NCBI GenBank assembly: GCA_028278225.1
Contig: JANQEU010000055.1
Location: 124,001-188,000, forward strand
DNA: 64,000 bases
Direction: 5' to 3'
From: Cyclobacteriaceae bacterium
GTDB taxonomy: Bacteria; Bacteroidota; Bacteroidia; Cytophagales; Cyclobacteriaceae
How positions within the stretch are numbered: position 1 is the first letter of the stretch; each line of letters begins with the position of its first letter. The notes beneath the pieces are model-generated. The model was not told the DNA's origin and ran no database searches. It saw only the letters and a program-made list of their open reading frames with translations. Positions 9,401 through 16,398 of this stretch are shown one piece after another. Position numbers and translations under genes: made by a program.

Positions 9401-9505
9401 GGGACCTTCCGTAAGATCGCCATCAGAAAAATCATCTGTCACCTGGGCAGCGACACAGGTCACCCATAGCAATGACGTAACGCAAAGCACTTTTCTAGTG
9501 AGCAT
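3404..9505 (-). CDS. giant secreted lamin-tail / Ig-like repeat protein (2033 aa)
   Basis: Very large extracellular or surface protein. ATG at 9505 (a TTG precedes it) opens a signal peptide (MLTRKVLCVTSLLWVTCVAAQ). Residues about 22-220 look like a concanavalin/LamG-type beta-sandwich ending DDYYFDDVSITA. Four lamin-tail-domain units follow, near residues 335 (VVINEFMADPTPSTGLPETD), 1236 (IIITEIMADPTPSAGLPEIE), 1496 (IIFTEIMSDPDPPVGL) and 1761 (GLVISEILFDPVPNG). Between and after them lie many SbsA/Big_5-like Ig modules with recurring FNE/FSE...NY and Y-hydrophobic-DPxAP joints. The last 100 residues resemble a FlgD-type Ig fold (NIDIYDQNGNFV...GRYIVVFEVYGGG), a common C-terminus of exported Bacteroidetes proteins, but not a classic TIGR04183 sorting signal. 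Function unknown; adhesion or scaffold is an inference. Transcribed divergently from asd. Confidence 0.9.
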   Translation of the reverse strand: MLTRKVLCVTSLLWVTCVAAQVTDDFSDGDLTEGPIWVSSDISMMGADFSVNTGELQSAGPASSSGIYISTYGIPDLTQHIVKWEFKARYENGFTAPSSSNYIIIYLLADISDLSSANGYYIRMGESGSGDGIDLFKAGVSGPIIEDAADLVAGGINVGIRVTRDENALWTLEADPAGGVSYSLIGTYQEIDSPLAGSYFGFLVRHSSTKFDDYYFDDVSITATSIPDIVPPAIRSAEAVSQTQFDIIFNEEIEEIIAETTSNYNVDGGILVSEARRDDLDHSIVHLTVSDLTNGETYIIMVNNITDLNENTIVPGSAVNVEYLVFSVAGQREVVINEFMADPTPSTGLPETDFVELYNPTANFFNVENWTLSDNLNSSDPFLNFTLRPDSYVIICDLAESGNFNLFGDVIGVSNFPNFNGASSDSVILRDSLGQVVDALLYNAISVNGVTAEQINPTAVCSDEGNFLPSTNLQGGTPGTINSVFDNSTDLVGPAILDAEVFGGDSIVILFSELMDESRMDTDSIQLDPLTISDLNVITPKIISISLDDPLTSEQFYEIEFSDFSDCSGNRLETDYQFYYDVAGPSIEGSSIVSSNVVALKFNEPIEERIAENESNYRIEGVTIATNGAQLQDSSGYRVHLAIEEEFSLGEQEILIYNLEDTSGNVMDTTTISVTYRQEIDTVQALSTDVLQITFSKIPDSNTATDPFNYLIDRGIGNPTSIVADQSNAAIVRLQLEKHLDENEEYQLYAEHLVDTNDEIMITPAKTFVYDTKAPQLEELFILNDSSLNLQFDESLAPVPAINLNNYRLNTEIRPLEVILTDFNSVMIRFDNSFEIEAEQKLTYANLQDLYGNQITTNRSKTFTYDPIAPGLDTAYQLNDTVIRIIASEPVASASVLPSNFCFQDIKATAVKMHGPDSISMDLYFNLIQSDYYGRLDIINWADRLGNELTDTIRYSINTIQPLITSIRALNDTTVAISYSMGMDNSALNFDNYSITGMSVDSVYQNESEYFLDLDTTLMQGESYALTATSIQSFGGQPLQFEKYSFEFEPFLNAITVTDSFSLELSFDTEFDVLSTDQFNTENTILFLTVDPEDPGTIKIIFENSFQPNSELSLSWNDLKDRWQRQLPDYSTNYIYDAEPPQITGIESEFFNAIRATFSESVDADYATAPDQYKIVGIGNPATLEVQGNYLLLEFETLTIGQQYQLVYAGISDLSGNFNNSDTIPFIYDPPAVPGPGDIIITEIMADPTPSAGLPEIEYLELFNRSDREYQLTSLILSDENSSSHLPVFSLDPGSYVVLSSSRDILVFDGQVVDDLPSLDNNGDSLRLTTVYGELVDKVQYHTSWYRDENKDEGGYSLELINPESECPASSNWVASGDAAGGTPGRQNSVYSLMPDTVPPEVVFTELIETNQILVKFNEFMDSLSLASGQYIIEGRNNFSIEVIDDHSLLISFAPGFLSGRTYEIFISEVADCSANTMGDVMVEIAIGDEPLFGDIIFTEIMSDPDPPVGLAITEYLEIYNASEKVLSLDSLRVVDDSSESGNLNGILKPGDYALLVPSSSVENFPGVNAISVSPWTSLSNGGQYLELTNGREVIFNMIYSRDWFEADGSGDGGYSLEMGGLAYPCQENQNWKPSIDPKGGTPGFENSHFLDFPDYAGPELITAEVISPNELVLDFDERLQPVAIGNEIKVWADRSLDTVSSERITFNEPDPSVVNVKLIDSLRFNTAYTMEVQGLTNCTGSYNVSGSVSLFLPEVPESGLVISEILFDPVPNGVDFVEVHNTTSTSYFDLSGLSLSNEKDTEVFQGKWILEPESYVVFTENKEVLLFDFPRAIAGNIVEVDDLPSLPNDEGILVMKSVNGSLIDSVYFNENFHSILLEETEGVSLERLSFQIPAVSENNWHSASSMEGFATPGYANSQSTRGVTTYDPVTIEPRVFIPGSGNLTHSSFTTINYQFDQAGLFANIDIYDQNGNFVINLAKGASLSTTGFVQWDGTTAKGTKARIGRYIVVFEVYGGGGERKIFRKNVVVATDF

Positions 9506-9743
9506 CAACAGTTCTTTGGGAAACTAAGATTATAAATTTTTGATTTTCTTAAAAATAAATCGTACAGAGATTGACAGTTGTCGGTAAAATAAGTCTTGTC
9601 GGATTGAATTGAGCTGGATGGCCACGACAACCGATAGTACTCAATTCTTAAGAAAATGACATTTATCATGACCTCGTCCCCCTGTTGACCTTGTATATTA
9701 AAGAACAGCGTCTAATTTTGCCGCTCCGAAAAATTGAATTGAT
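9506..9743. promoter_or_regulatory. divergent promoter region between lamin-tail gene and asd
   Basis: The 238-bp region serves two divergent genes. On the plus strand CTTG (9690-9693), 19 bp and TAATTTTG (9713-9720) fit the Bacteroidetes -33/-7 pattern (TTTG, TAnnTTTG) about 24 bp before the asd ATG. Several short inverted repeats are present: GAATTGAG 9605-9612 with CTCAATTC 9640-9647, GTTGTCG 9577-9583 with CGACAAC 9625-9631, and the palindrome TTCTTAAGAA at 9645-9654. No clear -7 box was found for the leftward gene. Confidence 0.4.
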
Positions 9744-10733
9744 ATGAAACTGGCAATCGCAGGTGCAACAGGTCTTGTGGGGCAAAAGGCCCTGGAGATC
9801 CTGGAAGAAAGAAATTTCCCCTTTACGGAGCTGATCCCCGTAGCGTCTGAAAGGTCCGTCGGGAAGAAGATCACCTGCCGGGGGAAGGAGTATACCGTGG
9901 TAGGCATGCAGCGGGCCGTAGAAATGCGTCCCGATGTGGCCATCTTTTCCGCCGGCGGCGGTACCTCCCTCGAGTGGGCGCCGAAGTTTGCTGAAGCCGG
10001 CACGGTGGTCATTGACAATTCCTCGGCATGGCGCATGGACCCAACCAAGAAGCTGGTAGTCCCCGAGATCAATGGCTACGTGATCGAAGATCAGGACAGG
10101 ATCATCGCAAATCCCAACTGCTCGACCATCCAGATGGTGTTGCCGCTCGCGCCGCTCCATGAGCGCTACGGGATCAGGCGCATCATCGTCAGTACCTACC
10201 AGTCTGTCACAGGGACAGGCAAAGCGGCAGTGGATCAAATGAATAATGAAAGGCAGGGAACACCAGGAGAGATGGTCTATCCCCATCCCATCGATAAGAA
10301 TGCCCTGCCACATATAGATACTTTCCAGGAAAACGGATATACAAAGGAGGAGATGAAGATGGTGAATGAAACCAAAAAGATCCTGGGTGATGACTCCATA
10401 CAGGTCACGGCCACCTGCGTAAGGATACCGGCGATCGGCGGTCACTCAGAGGCGGTGAATATCGAGTTCGAAAATGAATATGATCTCAGTGACATTCCGG
10501 GCATACTCGCATCCACTCCGGGTGTAGTGGTACAGGACGATCCGGATAGTAACGAGTATCCCATGCCCATCACTGCCCATGAAAAGGATGAGGTGTTTGT
10601 TGGCAGGATCAGGAGGGACGAAACCCAGCCCAAAACCCTGAATATGTGGATCGTTTCGGACAATCTCCGTAAGGGTGCCGCTACCAACGCCATACAGATC
10701 GCTGAGTATATCGTGGAGCATAGCCTGGTTTAG
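9744..10733 (+). CDS. asd: aspartate-semialdehyde dehydrogenase
   Basis: Catalyses the NADPH-dependent reduction of L-aspartyl-4-phosphate to aspartate-semialdehyde, the branch point to lysine, diaminopimelate, methionine and threonine. The 329-residue length is normal. The N-terminal Rossmann motif GATGLVGQ is at residues 7-14. The catalytic cysteine is Cys126 in NPNCSTIQM. The active-site His/Arg segment is seen in CVRIPAIGGHSEAVN (about residues 228-242), and the substrate-binding SSAWRMD is near 93. Cytoplasmic. It precedes the methyltransferase gene by 87 bp that contain a long hairpin, so the two may be co-transcribed. Confidence 0.97.
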   Translation: MKLAIAGATGLVGQKALEILEERNFPFTELIPVASERSVGKKITCRGKEYTVVGMQRAVEMRPDVAIFSAGGGTSLEWAPKFAEAGTVVIDNSSAWRMDPTKKLVVPEINGYVIEDQDRIIANPNCSTIQMVLPLAPLHERYGIRRIIVSTYQSVTGTGKAAVDQMNNERQGTPGEMVYPHPIDKNALPHIDTFQENGYTKEEMKMVNETKKILGDDSIQVTATCVRIPAIGGHSEAVNIEFENEYDLSDIPGILASTPGVVVQDDPDSNEYPMPITAHEKDEVFVGRIRRDETQPKTLNMWIVSDNLRKGAATNAIQIAEYIVEHSLV

Positions 10734-10737
10734 TGCA

Positions 10738-10806
10738 GATTTCCGGAGTTTTGAGTAAGATTTCCGAAGTTTTGGAAACTTCGGAAATCTTACTCCTCCG
10801 GAAATC
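10738..10806. terminator. long hairpin, 31-bp arms, after asd
   Basis: A perfect 20-bp inverted repeat (10753-10772 and 10776-10795, loop TGG) is extended by a perfect 11-bp outer stem (10738-10748 and 10796-10806), with a TTTT bulge on the left side only. It starts 4 bp after the asd stop and ends 14 bp before the next gene. No T-tract follows, so it is not a standard intrinsic terminator. It may act as an mRNA-stability or processing element, or represent a mobile palindrome. AGATTTCC(G)(G/A)AGTTTT is also tandemly repeated inside it with a period of 20 bp. Confidence 0.6.
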
Positions 10807-10820
10807 CGTTTCTTTACCAC

Positions 10821-12002
10821 GTGGAAAGTGAAAGGACGTTAGGTTTTCTCCAATCGAAGGCTGCACAGCAATTCATTGTCAAAAATGAACACTTGGATCC
10901 ACATCAGCTCATTCTGAACCCGCCGGTGGAGATCAGGGGATTTGAAAGACACATCGCTGATCAGATCATCAGCCGCAGAAAGGCGAAGGCAAAATTGCCT
11001 TCATGGCTTGAGCACAAAAGCATTATCTATCCCCCTCCCCTGTCCATGGAGCAGTCTTCATCCGAAGCGACGGCAGCATTCAAATCGGGCATCATCAAGG
11101 GAGATCACCTGGTCGACCTGACAGGAGGCATGGGGGTGGACTGCCTTCATCTTTCGCAAAACTTTAACAGGACAACATACATCGAAAAAGACCCTTGGCT
11201 TTGTGACCTTTTTCATCACAATCAAATGCTTTTTGACAGGAAGATCGAGGTGGTAAATAGTCTTTCGCAGGATTTTATCGAATCGCTTCCTGATGACGCT
11301 GACATCTCTTTTTTCGTTGATCCGGCAAGGAGAGATGACCTGGACCGGAAAGTCGTGTCGCTTCGCGACAGTACGCCTGACGTCACTGCTTTGCTGCCCG
11401 CTCTCCTCAAAAAGGGAAAAGACATCCTCATAAAAGCATCCCCGCTGATGGATATCACAGCAGCCATCAGGCATCTGGATCGGGTACGCTCCGTTTATGT
11501 GGTTGCTGTGAAAAATGAAGTCAAAGAATTACTCTTTCTTATTGAGAAGAAATGGTCGGGAGAACCGTCTATCCATTGCATAAACATTAAGGGAGACATA
11601 CCAGACTACTTTGAATTCACATCATCCGCTGAAAACACTTCAACTATCCGGTACGCGGAAGCCGGGAAATATCTCTATGATCCCAATGCCGCCATCCTCA
11701 AGGCAGGCGCTTTTAAAAGCATAGGTAATGCATACAACCTGGATAAGATATCGGCCAATACCCACCTCTATACGTCAGGCCGGCGCATCACTGATTTTCC
11801 CGGGAGGGTATTTGAGGTTATCAGCCCCCAACCATCCAAAAAAGAATTGCAGGATCTTCATCAGGCAAATGTCATCGTGAAAAACTACCCGTCGTCCGCA
11901 GAACAGGTCAAAAACAGGTATAGGATCACAGACGGAGGCGACTTTTCCCTGGTCGCATTCAGGACCTCCGCAGGCCGGTCCAGGCTCGTGATTTGCCGGT
12001 AA
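10821..12002 (+). CDS. class I SAM-dependent methyltransferase with THUMP-like domain (PG_1098 family)
   Basis: Predicted RNA-modifying methyltransferase. The chosen start is a GTG at 10821 (MESERTLGFLQSK), 15 bp after a long hairpin; no nearer ATG fits. The N-terminal 90 residues are helical. SAM motif I is DLTGGMGVDCLHLSQ at about residues 98-112, and motif IV-like DISFFVDPARRD is near 153. A ferredoxin-like insert follows (PG_1098_Fer type), then a C-terminal THUMP-like segment (VFEVISPQPSKKELQDL, NVIVKNYP) which in related enzymes binds RNA. The domain order matches the Bacteroidetes PG_1098 family; the RNA target is not known to me. Cytoplasmic. Confidence 0.85.
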   Translation: MESERTLGFLQSKAAQQFIVKNEHLDPHQLILNPPVEIRGFERHIADQIISRRKAKAKLPSWLEHKSIIYPPPLSMEQSSSEATAAFKSGIIKGDHLVDLTGGMGVDCLHLSQNFNRTTYIEKDPWLCDLFHHNQMLFDRKIEVVNSLSQDFIESLPDDADISFFVDPARRDDLDRKVVSLRDSTPDVTALLPALLKKGKDILIKASPLMDITAAIRHLDRVRSVYVVAVKNEVKELLFLIEKKWSGEPSIHCINIKGDIPDYFEFTSSAENTSTIRYAEAGKYLYDPNAAILKAGAFKSIGNAYNLDKISANTHLYTSGRRITDFPGRVFEVISPQPSKKELQDLHQANVIVKNYPSSAEQVKNRYRITDGGDFSLVAFRTSAGRSRLVICR

Positions 12003-12009
12003 AATATCG

Positions 12010-12041
12010 TTTGGGTTTCACCCTATAAATGCCTACTTTCA
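12010..12041 (+). promoter_or_regulatory. Bacteroidetes-type promoter for tricorn-like protease gene
   Basis: TTTG at 12010-12013, a 20-bp spacer and TACTTTCA at 12034-12041 match the TTTG / TAnnTTTG consensus with one mismatch. The start codon follows 27 bp later. The -33 box begins only eight bases after the upstream stop codon. Confidence 0.5.
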
Positions 12042-12068
12042 TCCTATCCATGATCAAACATTTCCGTT

Positions 12069-15000
12069 ATGAAAAAAGTGTCAATAACTCTATTAACCCT
12101 GATGATAGCCTTCTCAGGTTTTGGTCAGATCAGCGCCAAGCTGATGCAGATGTCCGACGTTTCGGATACACAGATCGCCTTCGTATACGGAGGGGATATC
12201 TGGGTAGTCCCCAAAGCCGGGGGCACCGCCATCCAGGTCACAAATTCGCCGGGTGCTGAATCCTGGCCCAAGTTTTCTCCCGATGGCAGTCTCATCGCCT
12301 ACACGGCCAACTATCATGGCAATCTGGATGTTTATGTGATGCCCACAAAGGGAGGATTGCCCACCCGGATTACCTATAATTCTTTCGCGGACAGAACTGT
12401 CGACTGGCACCCTGACGGTGAACGTGTCCTCTTCGCGTCACGAAGGGAGATGGGTCAGAGAAGCTCACGTCACTTTTACCTGGTGAGTAAAGAAGGGGGA
12501 TTTCCGACGAAACTGAGTGTGCCTTATGGTGAACTGGCGAGCTTTTCACCTGATGGCAATAAGCTTGCCTACACAACGAAGATCACCGAAAACTATCCAT
12601 TCAAAAGATACAGGGGCGGATTAGCCTCTGATGTTATCATTTTCGACCTGCAAAGCAATTCTGCCGAAAACATCACGAACAATACTGCTAATGACGGCAA
12701 ACCTTCCTGGGCGGATAGTGAAATATTCTTCCTCTCCGATCAGGGTGAAAACATGAGATTGAATGTCTGGGTCTACAATACTGAATCCAAATCGACCACT
12801 CAGATCACATCCTTTACGGATTTCGACGTTTCTTATATGTCAGCAGGATCCGGTGACCTGGTTTTCGAAGCAGGCGGCGTATTGTACCTGATGGATATTT
12901 CGACCAGGCAATACAACCCCGTGGACGTCAATGTCATCAGTGATCTTGCAGTGGAGATCCCCGCCAAAAAGAATGTTAGCAATGCTATCCGGAGCATGAC
13001 CGCTTCTCCTAAAGGCAAGCGTATTGTGTTTGAAGCCCGTGGTGAATTGTTCAATGTGCCGGTAAAAGAGGGATACACTCAAAACCTGACACGATCAAGC
13101 GGAGCATTTGACAGGGATCCGGCCTGGTCGCCGGATGGTAAGCAGATAGCCTACTGGAGTGATCAGTCCGGTGAATGGGAGATCTACCTGCAGGAAGTAT
13201 CAGGTTCTGCTTCACCGCGTAAATTGTCAAATTATAACGGAGGATTCGGATATCGCCTGTACTGGTCACCGGATAACAAGTGGCTTGCATTCATCAATGA
13301 GAAAAACGAGATCAATGTTGTAAATGCTTCGACAGGTGAAACAACCCCGGTACGCAAAGACATGTGGAACAGGAGCCATCCCGGGAGACTGGGTTATCCG
13401 ATAAACTGGTCGCCCGATTCAAAATGGCTGGCATTTCACCAGGGTCTTGAAAACTCTCATGATGCCGTATTCATTTACAGCCTGGCGGACAAGAGCACCA
13501 ATCAGATTACGAGTGGTTTTTTTGATGACTTTGGTCCTGTATTCAGCGCCGACGGGAAATATATTTTCTACCGGACAAACAGGACACATTCCGCCAACTA
13601 CTCGGATGTGGACAATACGTGGATCTATCCCAATGCAACTCAAATCGCGGCAGTTGCCCTGACGGCCGAAGCGCCATATTTGCTCAGCGCCAAAAATGAC
13701 GCCCTGGAAGAGGAAAAGGAAGAGGAGCCCGGGGAAGAGGATGATAAAAAGAAAAAGAAAGACAAAGACAAGGGTGAAGAAAAGAAAGAAAATGGGATCG
13801 ATGTGAAAATTGATTTCGACAACATCGAGAGCAGACTGGTGTTATTGCCACCCAAAGCCGGTAATATGGGCACTGTCATCGCCTTCAAGGACAAAATTGT
13901 GTACCACCGGTTTCCAAATACCGGATCAGTAGATGAGAAAGCGTCCCTCCAGGTGTACGACCTGAAAGAAAGAGAAGAAAAAACGGTCCTGAAGGATGTG
14001 CGGTGGGTAGTAGCTACGGCTGACGGGGAATCCCTGCTGGTCAGAAGTGGCAGCAAATACGGTATAATTAAGCCTTCGGCTGATCAAAAGATCAAGGACC
14101 CCATTCCAACCGGGGACCTGGTAATGGATCTGGTACCCAAGGAAGAATGGAGGCAGTTGTTTACGGATGCCTGGAGGCGACACAGGGATTTTTTCTACGA
14201 CCCTAACATGCATGGCCTCAACTGGCAGGAGATGAGAACACGTTACGGCGCCTTGATTGAAGATGCCAGAACACGCTGGGACGTCACCAATATCATTTCC
14301 AATATGAGTGCCGAACTGTCGGCAGGCCATACCTATACCTTCGGTGGTGATGTGGAGCAGGTAAAAACGTTGAGTACCGGGTTCCTGGGGATCGACTGGG
14401 ATTTGAATAACAATGTCCATCGCATTAAGCGTATTGTGAAACCGGCAGAATGGGATATGGAGGTGAGGTCGCCCTTTGACCGGCCTGGAAGTAAAATAAA
14501 GACCGGTGATTATATTCTGGCCGTAAATGGCATTGGCCTGGATCCTGACAAAGATCCCTACGCTGCATTTGAAGGGCTCTCCGGCAAGACAGTCTCACTC
14601 AACGTGAGTCCCACCGGAAGTAAAGCCGACGCTTCGGATCACATCGTTAAATGCCTTACCCCATCCGAAGAGCGTCAGCTCAGGTACCAGGAGTGGATCG
14701 AAAACAACCGTAAAATGGTGGACGAATTGTCCGATGGTCAGTTAGGCTATGTGTATATGTCGAACACGGCAGGTCAGGGTCAGAAAGAGCTCATCAAAAT
14801 GTTTTATGGTCAATTGCACAAAAAAGGATTTATCATCGATGAACGTTTCAATGGAGGAGGGCAGTTGGCTGACCGGTTCCTGGAATTGATGAAGCGGCCT
14901 GTGGTATACAACCTGCACTGGCGACACGGAAAAGATCATACCTGGCCGATCAAAACCAACACAGGACCACTAGGAATGTTAATTAATGGATGGGCTGGTT

Positions 15001-15362
15001 CAGGAGGCGATGGACTACCCTGGGCGTTCCAGGAGTTGGAGGCGGGACCCATAGTAGGTGAACGGACGCTTGGCATCCTGGTGGGGCCGGCAACCGGTCA
15101 TCGACTGATAGACGGAGGAGGAATTACGGTCCCCGGCGGCAGATTATATGACAATGACGGGCATTGGTTCTGGGAAGGAGAGGGTGTGACACCCGATTTT
15201 CCGGTCTGGGACGATCCTAACATCCTGGTACAGGGCCGGGATCCGCAGATGGAAAAAGTAGTAGAAGAGGTGCTTAAGCTGCTGGAAGAAAACCCTCCGC
15301 AGATGACCCCGGCACCGGAACCGGAAGATCGGACGGCGACAGGGCTGAAAAACAGGAATTAG
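12069..15362 (+). CDS. tricorn-type S41 family peptidase, secreted
   Basis: Large exported protease of the tricorn family. A signal peptide (MKKVSITLLTLMIAFSGFGQ) indicates periplasmic or extracellular location, unlike archaeal tricorn. Residues about 25-530 hold TolB/tricorn beta-propeller repeats with recurring SPDG, WSPDGK and SPDNKW motifs. A very acidic/basic linker of about 35 residues rich in E, D and K sits near residue 545-580. Then come the core (SAGHTY with His754), a PDZ domain (about 790-850, KTGDYILAVNGIGL) and the S41 catalytic region with GWAGSGGDGLPW, Ser978 being the likely nucleophile. Length 1097 aa is usual for Bacteroidetes homologues. The role is probably peptide degradation. 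It stands alone behind its own promoter. Confidence 0.92.
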   Translation: MKKVSITLLTLMIAFSGFGQISAKLMQMSDVSDTQIAFVYGGDIWVVPKAGGTAIQVTNSPGAESWPKFSPDGSLIAYTANYHGNLDVYVMPTKGGLPTRITYNSFADRTVDWHPDGERVLFASRREMGQRSSRHFYLVSKEGGFPTKLSVPYGELASFSPDGNKLAYTTKITENYPFKRYRGGLASDVIIFDLQSNSAENITNNTANDGKPSWADSEIFFLSDQGENMRLNVWVYNTESKSTTQITSFTDFDVSYMSAGSGDLVFEAGGVLYLMDISTRQYNPVDVNVISDLAVEIPAKKNVSNAIRSMTASPKGKRIVFEARGELFNVPVKEGYTQNLTRSSGAFDRDPAWSPDGKQIAYWSDQSGEWEIYLQEVSGSASPRKLSNYNGGFGYRLYWSPDNKWLAFINEKNEINVVNASTGETTPVRKDMWNRSHPGRLGYPINWSPDSKWLAFHQGLENSHDAVFIYSLADKSTNQITSGFFDDFGPVFSADGKYIFYRTNRTHSANYSDVDNTWIYPNATQIAAVALTAEAPYLLSAKNDALEEEKEEEPGEEDDKKKKKDKDKGEEKKENGIDVKIDFDNIESRLVLLPPKAGNMGTVIAFKDKIVYHRFPNTGSVDEKASLQVYDLKEREEKTVLKDVRWVVATADGESLLVRSGSKYGIIKPSADQKIKDPIPTGDLVMDLVPKEEWRQLFTDAWRRHRDFFYDPNMHGLNWQEMRTRYGALIEDARTRWDVTNIISNMSAELSAGHTYTFGGDVEQVKTLSTGFLGIDWDLNNNVHRIKRIVKPAEWDMEVRSPFDRPGSKIKTGDYILAVNGIGLDPDKDPYAAFEGLSGKTVSLNVSPTGSKADASDHIVKCLTPSEERQLRYQEWIENNRKMVDELSDGQLGYVYMSNTAGQGQKELIKMFYGQLHKKGFIIDERFNGGGQLADRFLELMKRPVVYNLHWRHGKDHTWPIKTNTGPLGMLINGWAGSGGDGLPWAFQELEAGPIVGERTLGILVGPATGHRLIDGGGITVPGGRLYDNDGHWFWEGEGVTPDFPVWDDPNILVQGRDPQMEKVVEEVLKLLEENPPQMTPAPEPEDRTATGLKNRN

Positions 15363-15420
15363 GCCTATCTTATTCCAGTTATTTTCGTAAAAAATAATAG
15401 TAACCGCTCGGCTGAAAAAA

Positions 15421-15460
15421 TAAAAGCTGACCTCCTGGATAAGGGGAATGTCAGCTTTTA
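15421..15460 (+). terminator. inverted repeat downstream of tricorn-like gene
   Basis: Perfect 11-bp arms TAAAAGCTGAC (15421-15431) and GTCAGCTTTTA (15450-15460) enclose an 18-nt loop, 58 bp after the protease stop codon. The arm ends in TTTTA, and A/T-rich sequence follows. It is a plausible transcription terminator or 3' end structure, though the U-run is partly within the stem. Confidence 0.45.
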
Positions 15461-15613
15461 AACCAATTTTTAATGCGCATAGACGCTACCGTAAACCTAA
15501 GGGTATTTGACTCTTAAGGAATTGTAAGAAAGAACAGTAACCCATGAATTGTAAAAAAGAAGATTGTTGTCACTTAGGTGGCACTATAAATTACAATTTA
15601 AACACAACCTGGC

Positions 15614-16252
15614 GTGGAATGGGTAATAGCATACATAGCAACCTTAGTTACCCTGGAACTTTTAATACTTCCAAGGATCCATCGCAAAGGACCTCTTCTT
15701 CTTCTCGGAGGACTCCTGGTGATTTTGCAATTCCTGCCATTATTTATCATCTACTACGGTGATATAGGCAGAACAAGCCTGGTTCACCTCATAATCTGCT
15801 ATGCACTCCTCAATGCTATCCTTTTATTCAATATCTATGTCAGCCGGACGCGATCCGAGAAACAGGCCATCAGATTACTGGATAGCAGGAAAAAAGCTGT
15901 CTCTACAGCATCAGAACGAACTTTTTACCTGATCGATGAAATGATCAGAAATGAAAAGATCTATCTGAACTCTTCCATTAAGCTAAGCAAGATTGCCAGG
16001 TCCGTTCATTTATCTGAAAAGCAGGTTTCCAGCGCCATAAATGAAATTGCGGGAGAAAATTTCAATTCTTATATCAACCGGCTCAGAATTGAAGAAGCCA
16101 AGAAGCTTATACTGGATCCGCAAAACAACAACTACACCATTGACGCCATAGCGGAATTAGCAGGGTTTTCTAACAAAGTATCATTTTACAAGGCTTTTAA
16201 AAAAATCACCAAGCAATCGCCGACCGAATACAAGGTCTTAAAACACTCCTAG
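15614..16252 (+). CDS. membrane-anchored AraC-type transcriptional regulator
   Basis: A 212-residue regulator with membrane helices at the N-terminus and an AraC helix-turn-helix at the C-terminus. Three hydrophobic segments occupy about residues 1-20, 26-48 and 54-76 (LLLLGGLLVILQFLPLFIIYY). The DNA-binding domain spans about 115-210, with the first HTH around IKLSKIARSVHLSEKQVSSAI and the second around YTIDAIAELAGFSNKVSFYKAF, ending in the family signature FKKITKQSPTEYK. The start is a GTG at 15614. This layout is typical of Bacteroidetes sensors that couple a membrane domain directly to AraC. It is followed 146 bp later by a second AraC-type gene; the target is unknown. Confidence 0.85.
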   Translation: MEWVIAYIATLVTLELLILPRIHRKGPLLLLGGLLVILQFLPLFIIYYGDIGRTSLVHLIICYALLNAILLFNIYVSRTRSEKQAIRLLDSRKKAVSTASERTFYLIDEMIRNEKIYLNSSIKLSKIARSVHLSEKQVSSAINEIAGENFNSYINRLRIEEAKKLILDPQNNNYTIDAIAELAGFSNKVSFYKAFKKITKQSPTEYKVLKHS

Positions 16253-16285
16253 CAGTGTCTCCCCCTAATCACCAGGTCCTTTTTT

Positions 16286-16309
16286 AGTAAACAATCGTGA
16301 TTGTTTACT
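16286..16309. promoter_or_regulatory. candidate operator, perfect 11-bp inverted repeat
   Basis: AGTAAACAATC (16286-16296), GT, GATTGTTTACT (16299-16309) form a perfect dyad upstream of the second AraC-type gene. A run of T precedes rather than follows it, so termination on the plus strand is unlikely. A dimeric repressor or activator site is the simplest reading. Confidence 0.45.
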
Positions 16310-16398
16310 TAATAAACCTGATTATTAACATATTAACAGCTTTTGCAATAAGTATTACATGAAGTGAATCCGTTCTGTCTTGTAAAGGCTAAAAACTC

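Noticed and set aside
9666-10445. 259-codon minus-strand frame opposite asd
   Set aside because: Antisense shadow of a well-supported enzyme gene; composition is His/Leu-rich and motif-free.
10442-10820. Minus-strand frames opposite the 3' end of asd and the hairpin
   Set aside because: They are shadows of asd and of the inverted repeat.
10816-10822. CACGTG box ahead of the methyltransferase gene
   Set aside because: A 6-bp eukaryotic-style motif with no bacterial meaning expected here; it overlaps the GTG start by chance.
13640-14420. Long minus-strand frames opposite the tricorn gene
   Set aside because: The Ser/Phe-rich runs are the complement of the Glu/Lys-rich linker; not real genes.
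15544-15762. 72-codon plus-strand frame starting MNCKKEDCC
   Set aside because: Overlaps the AraC-type gene in another frame and has no supporting features; the GTG-started AraC frame carries clear domains.
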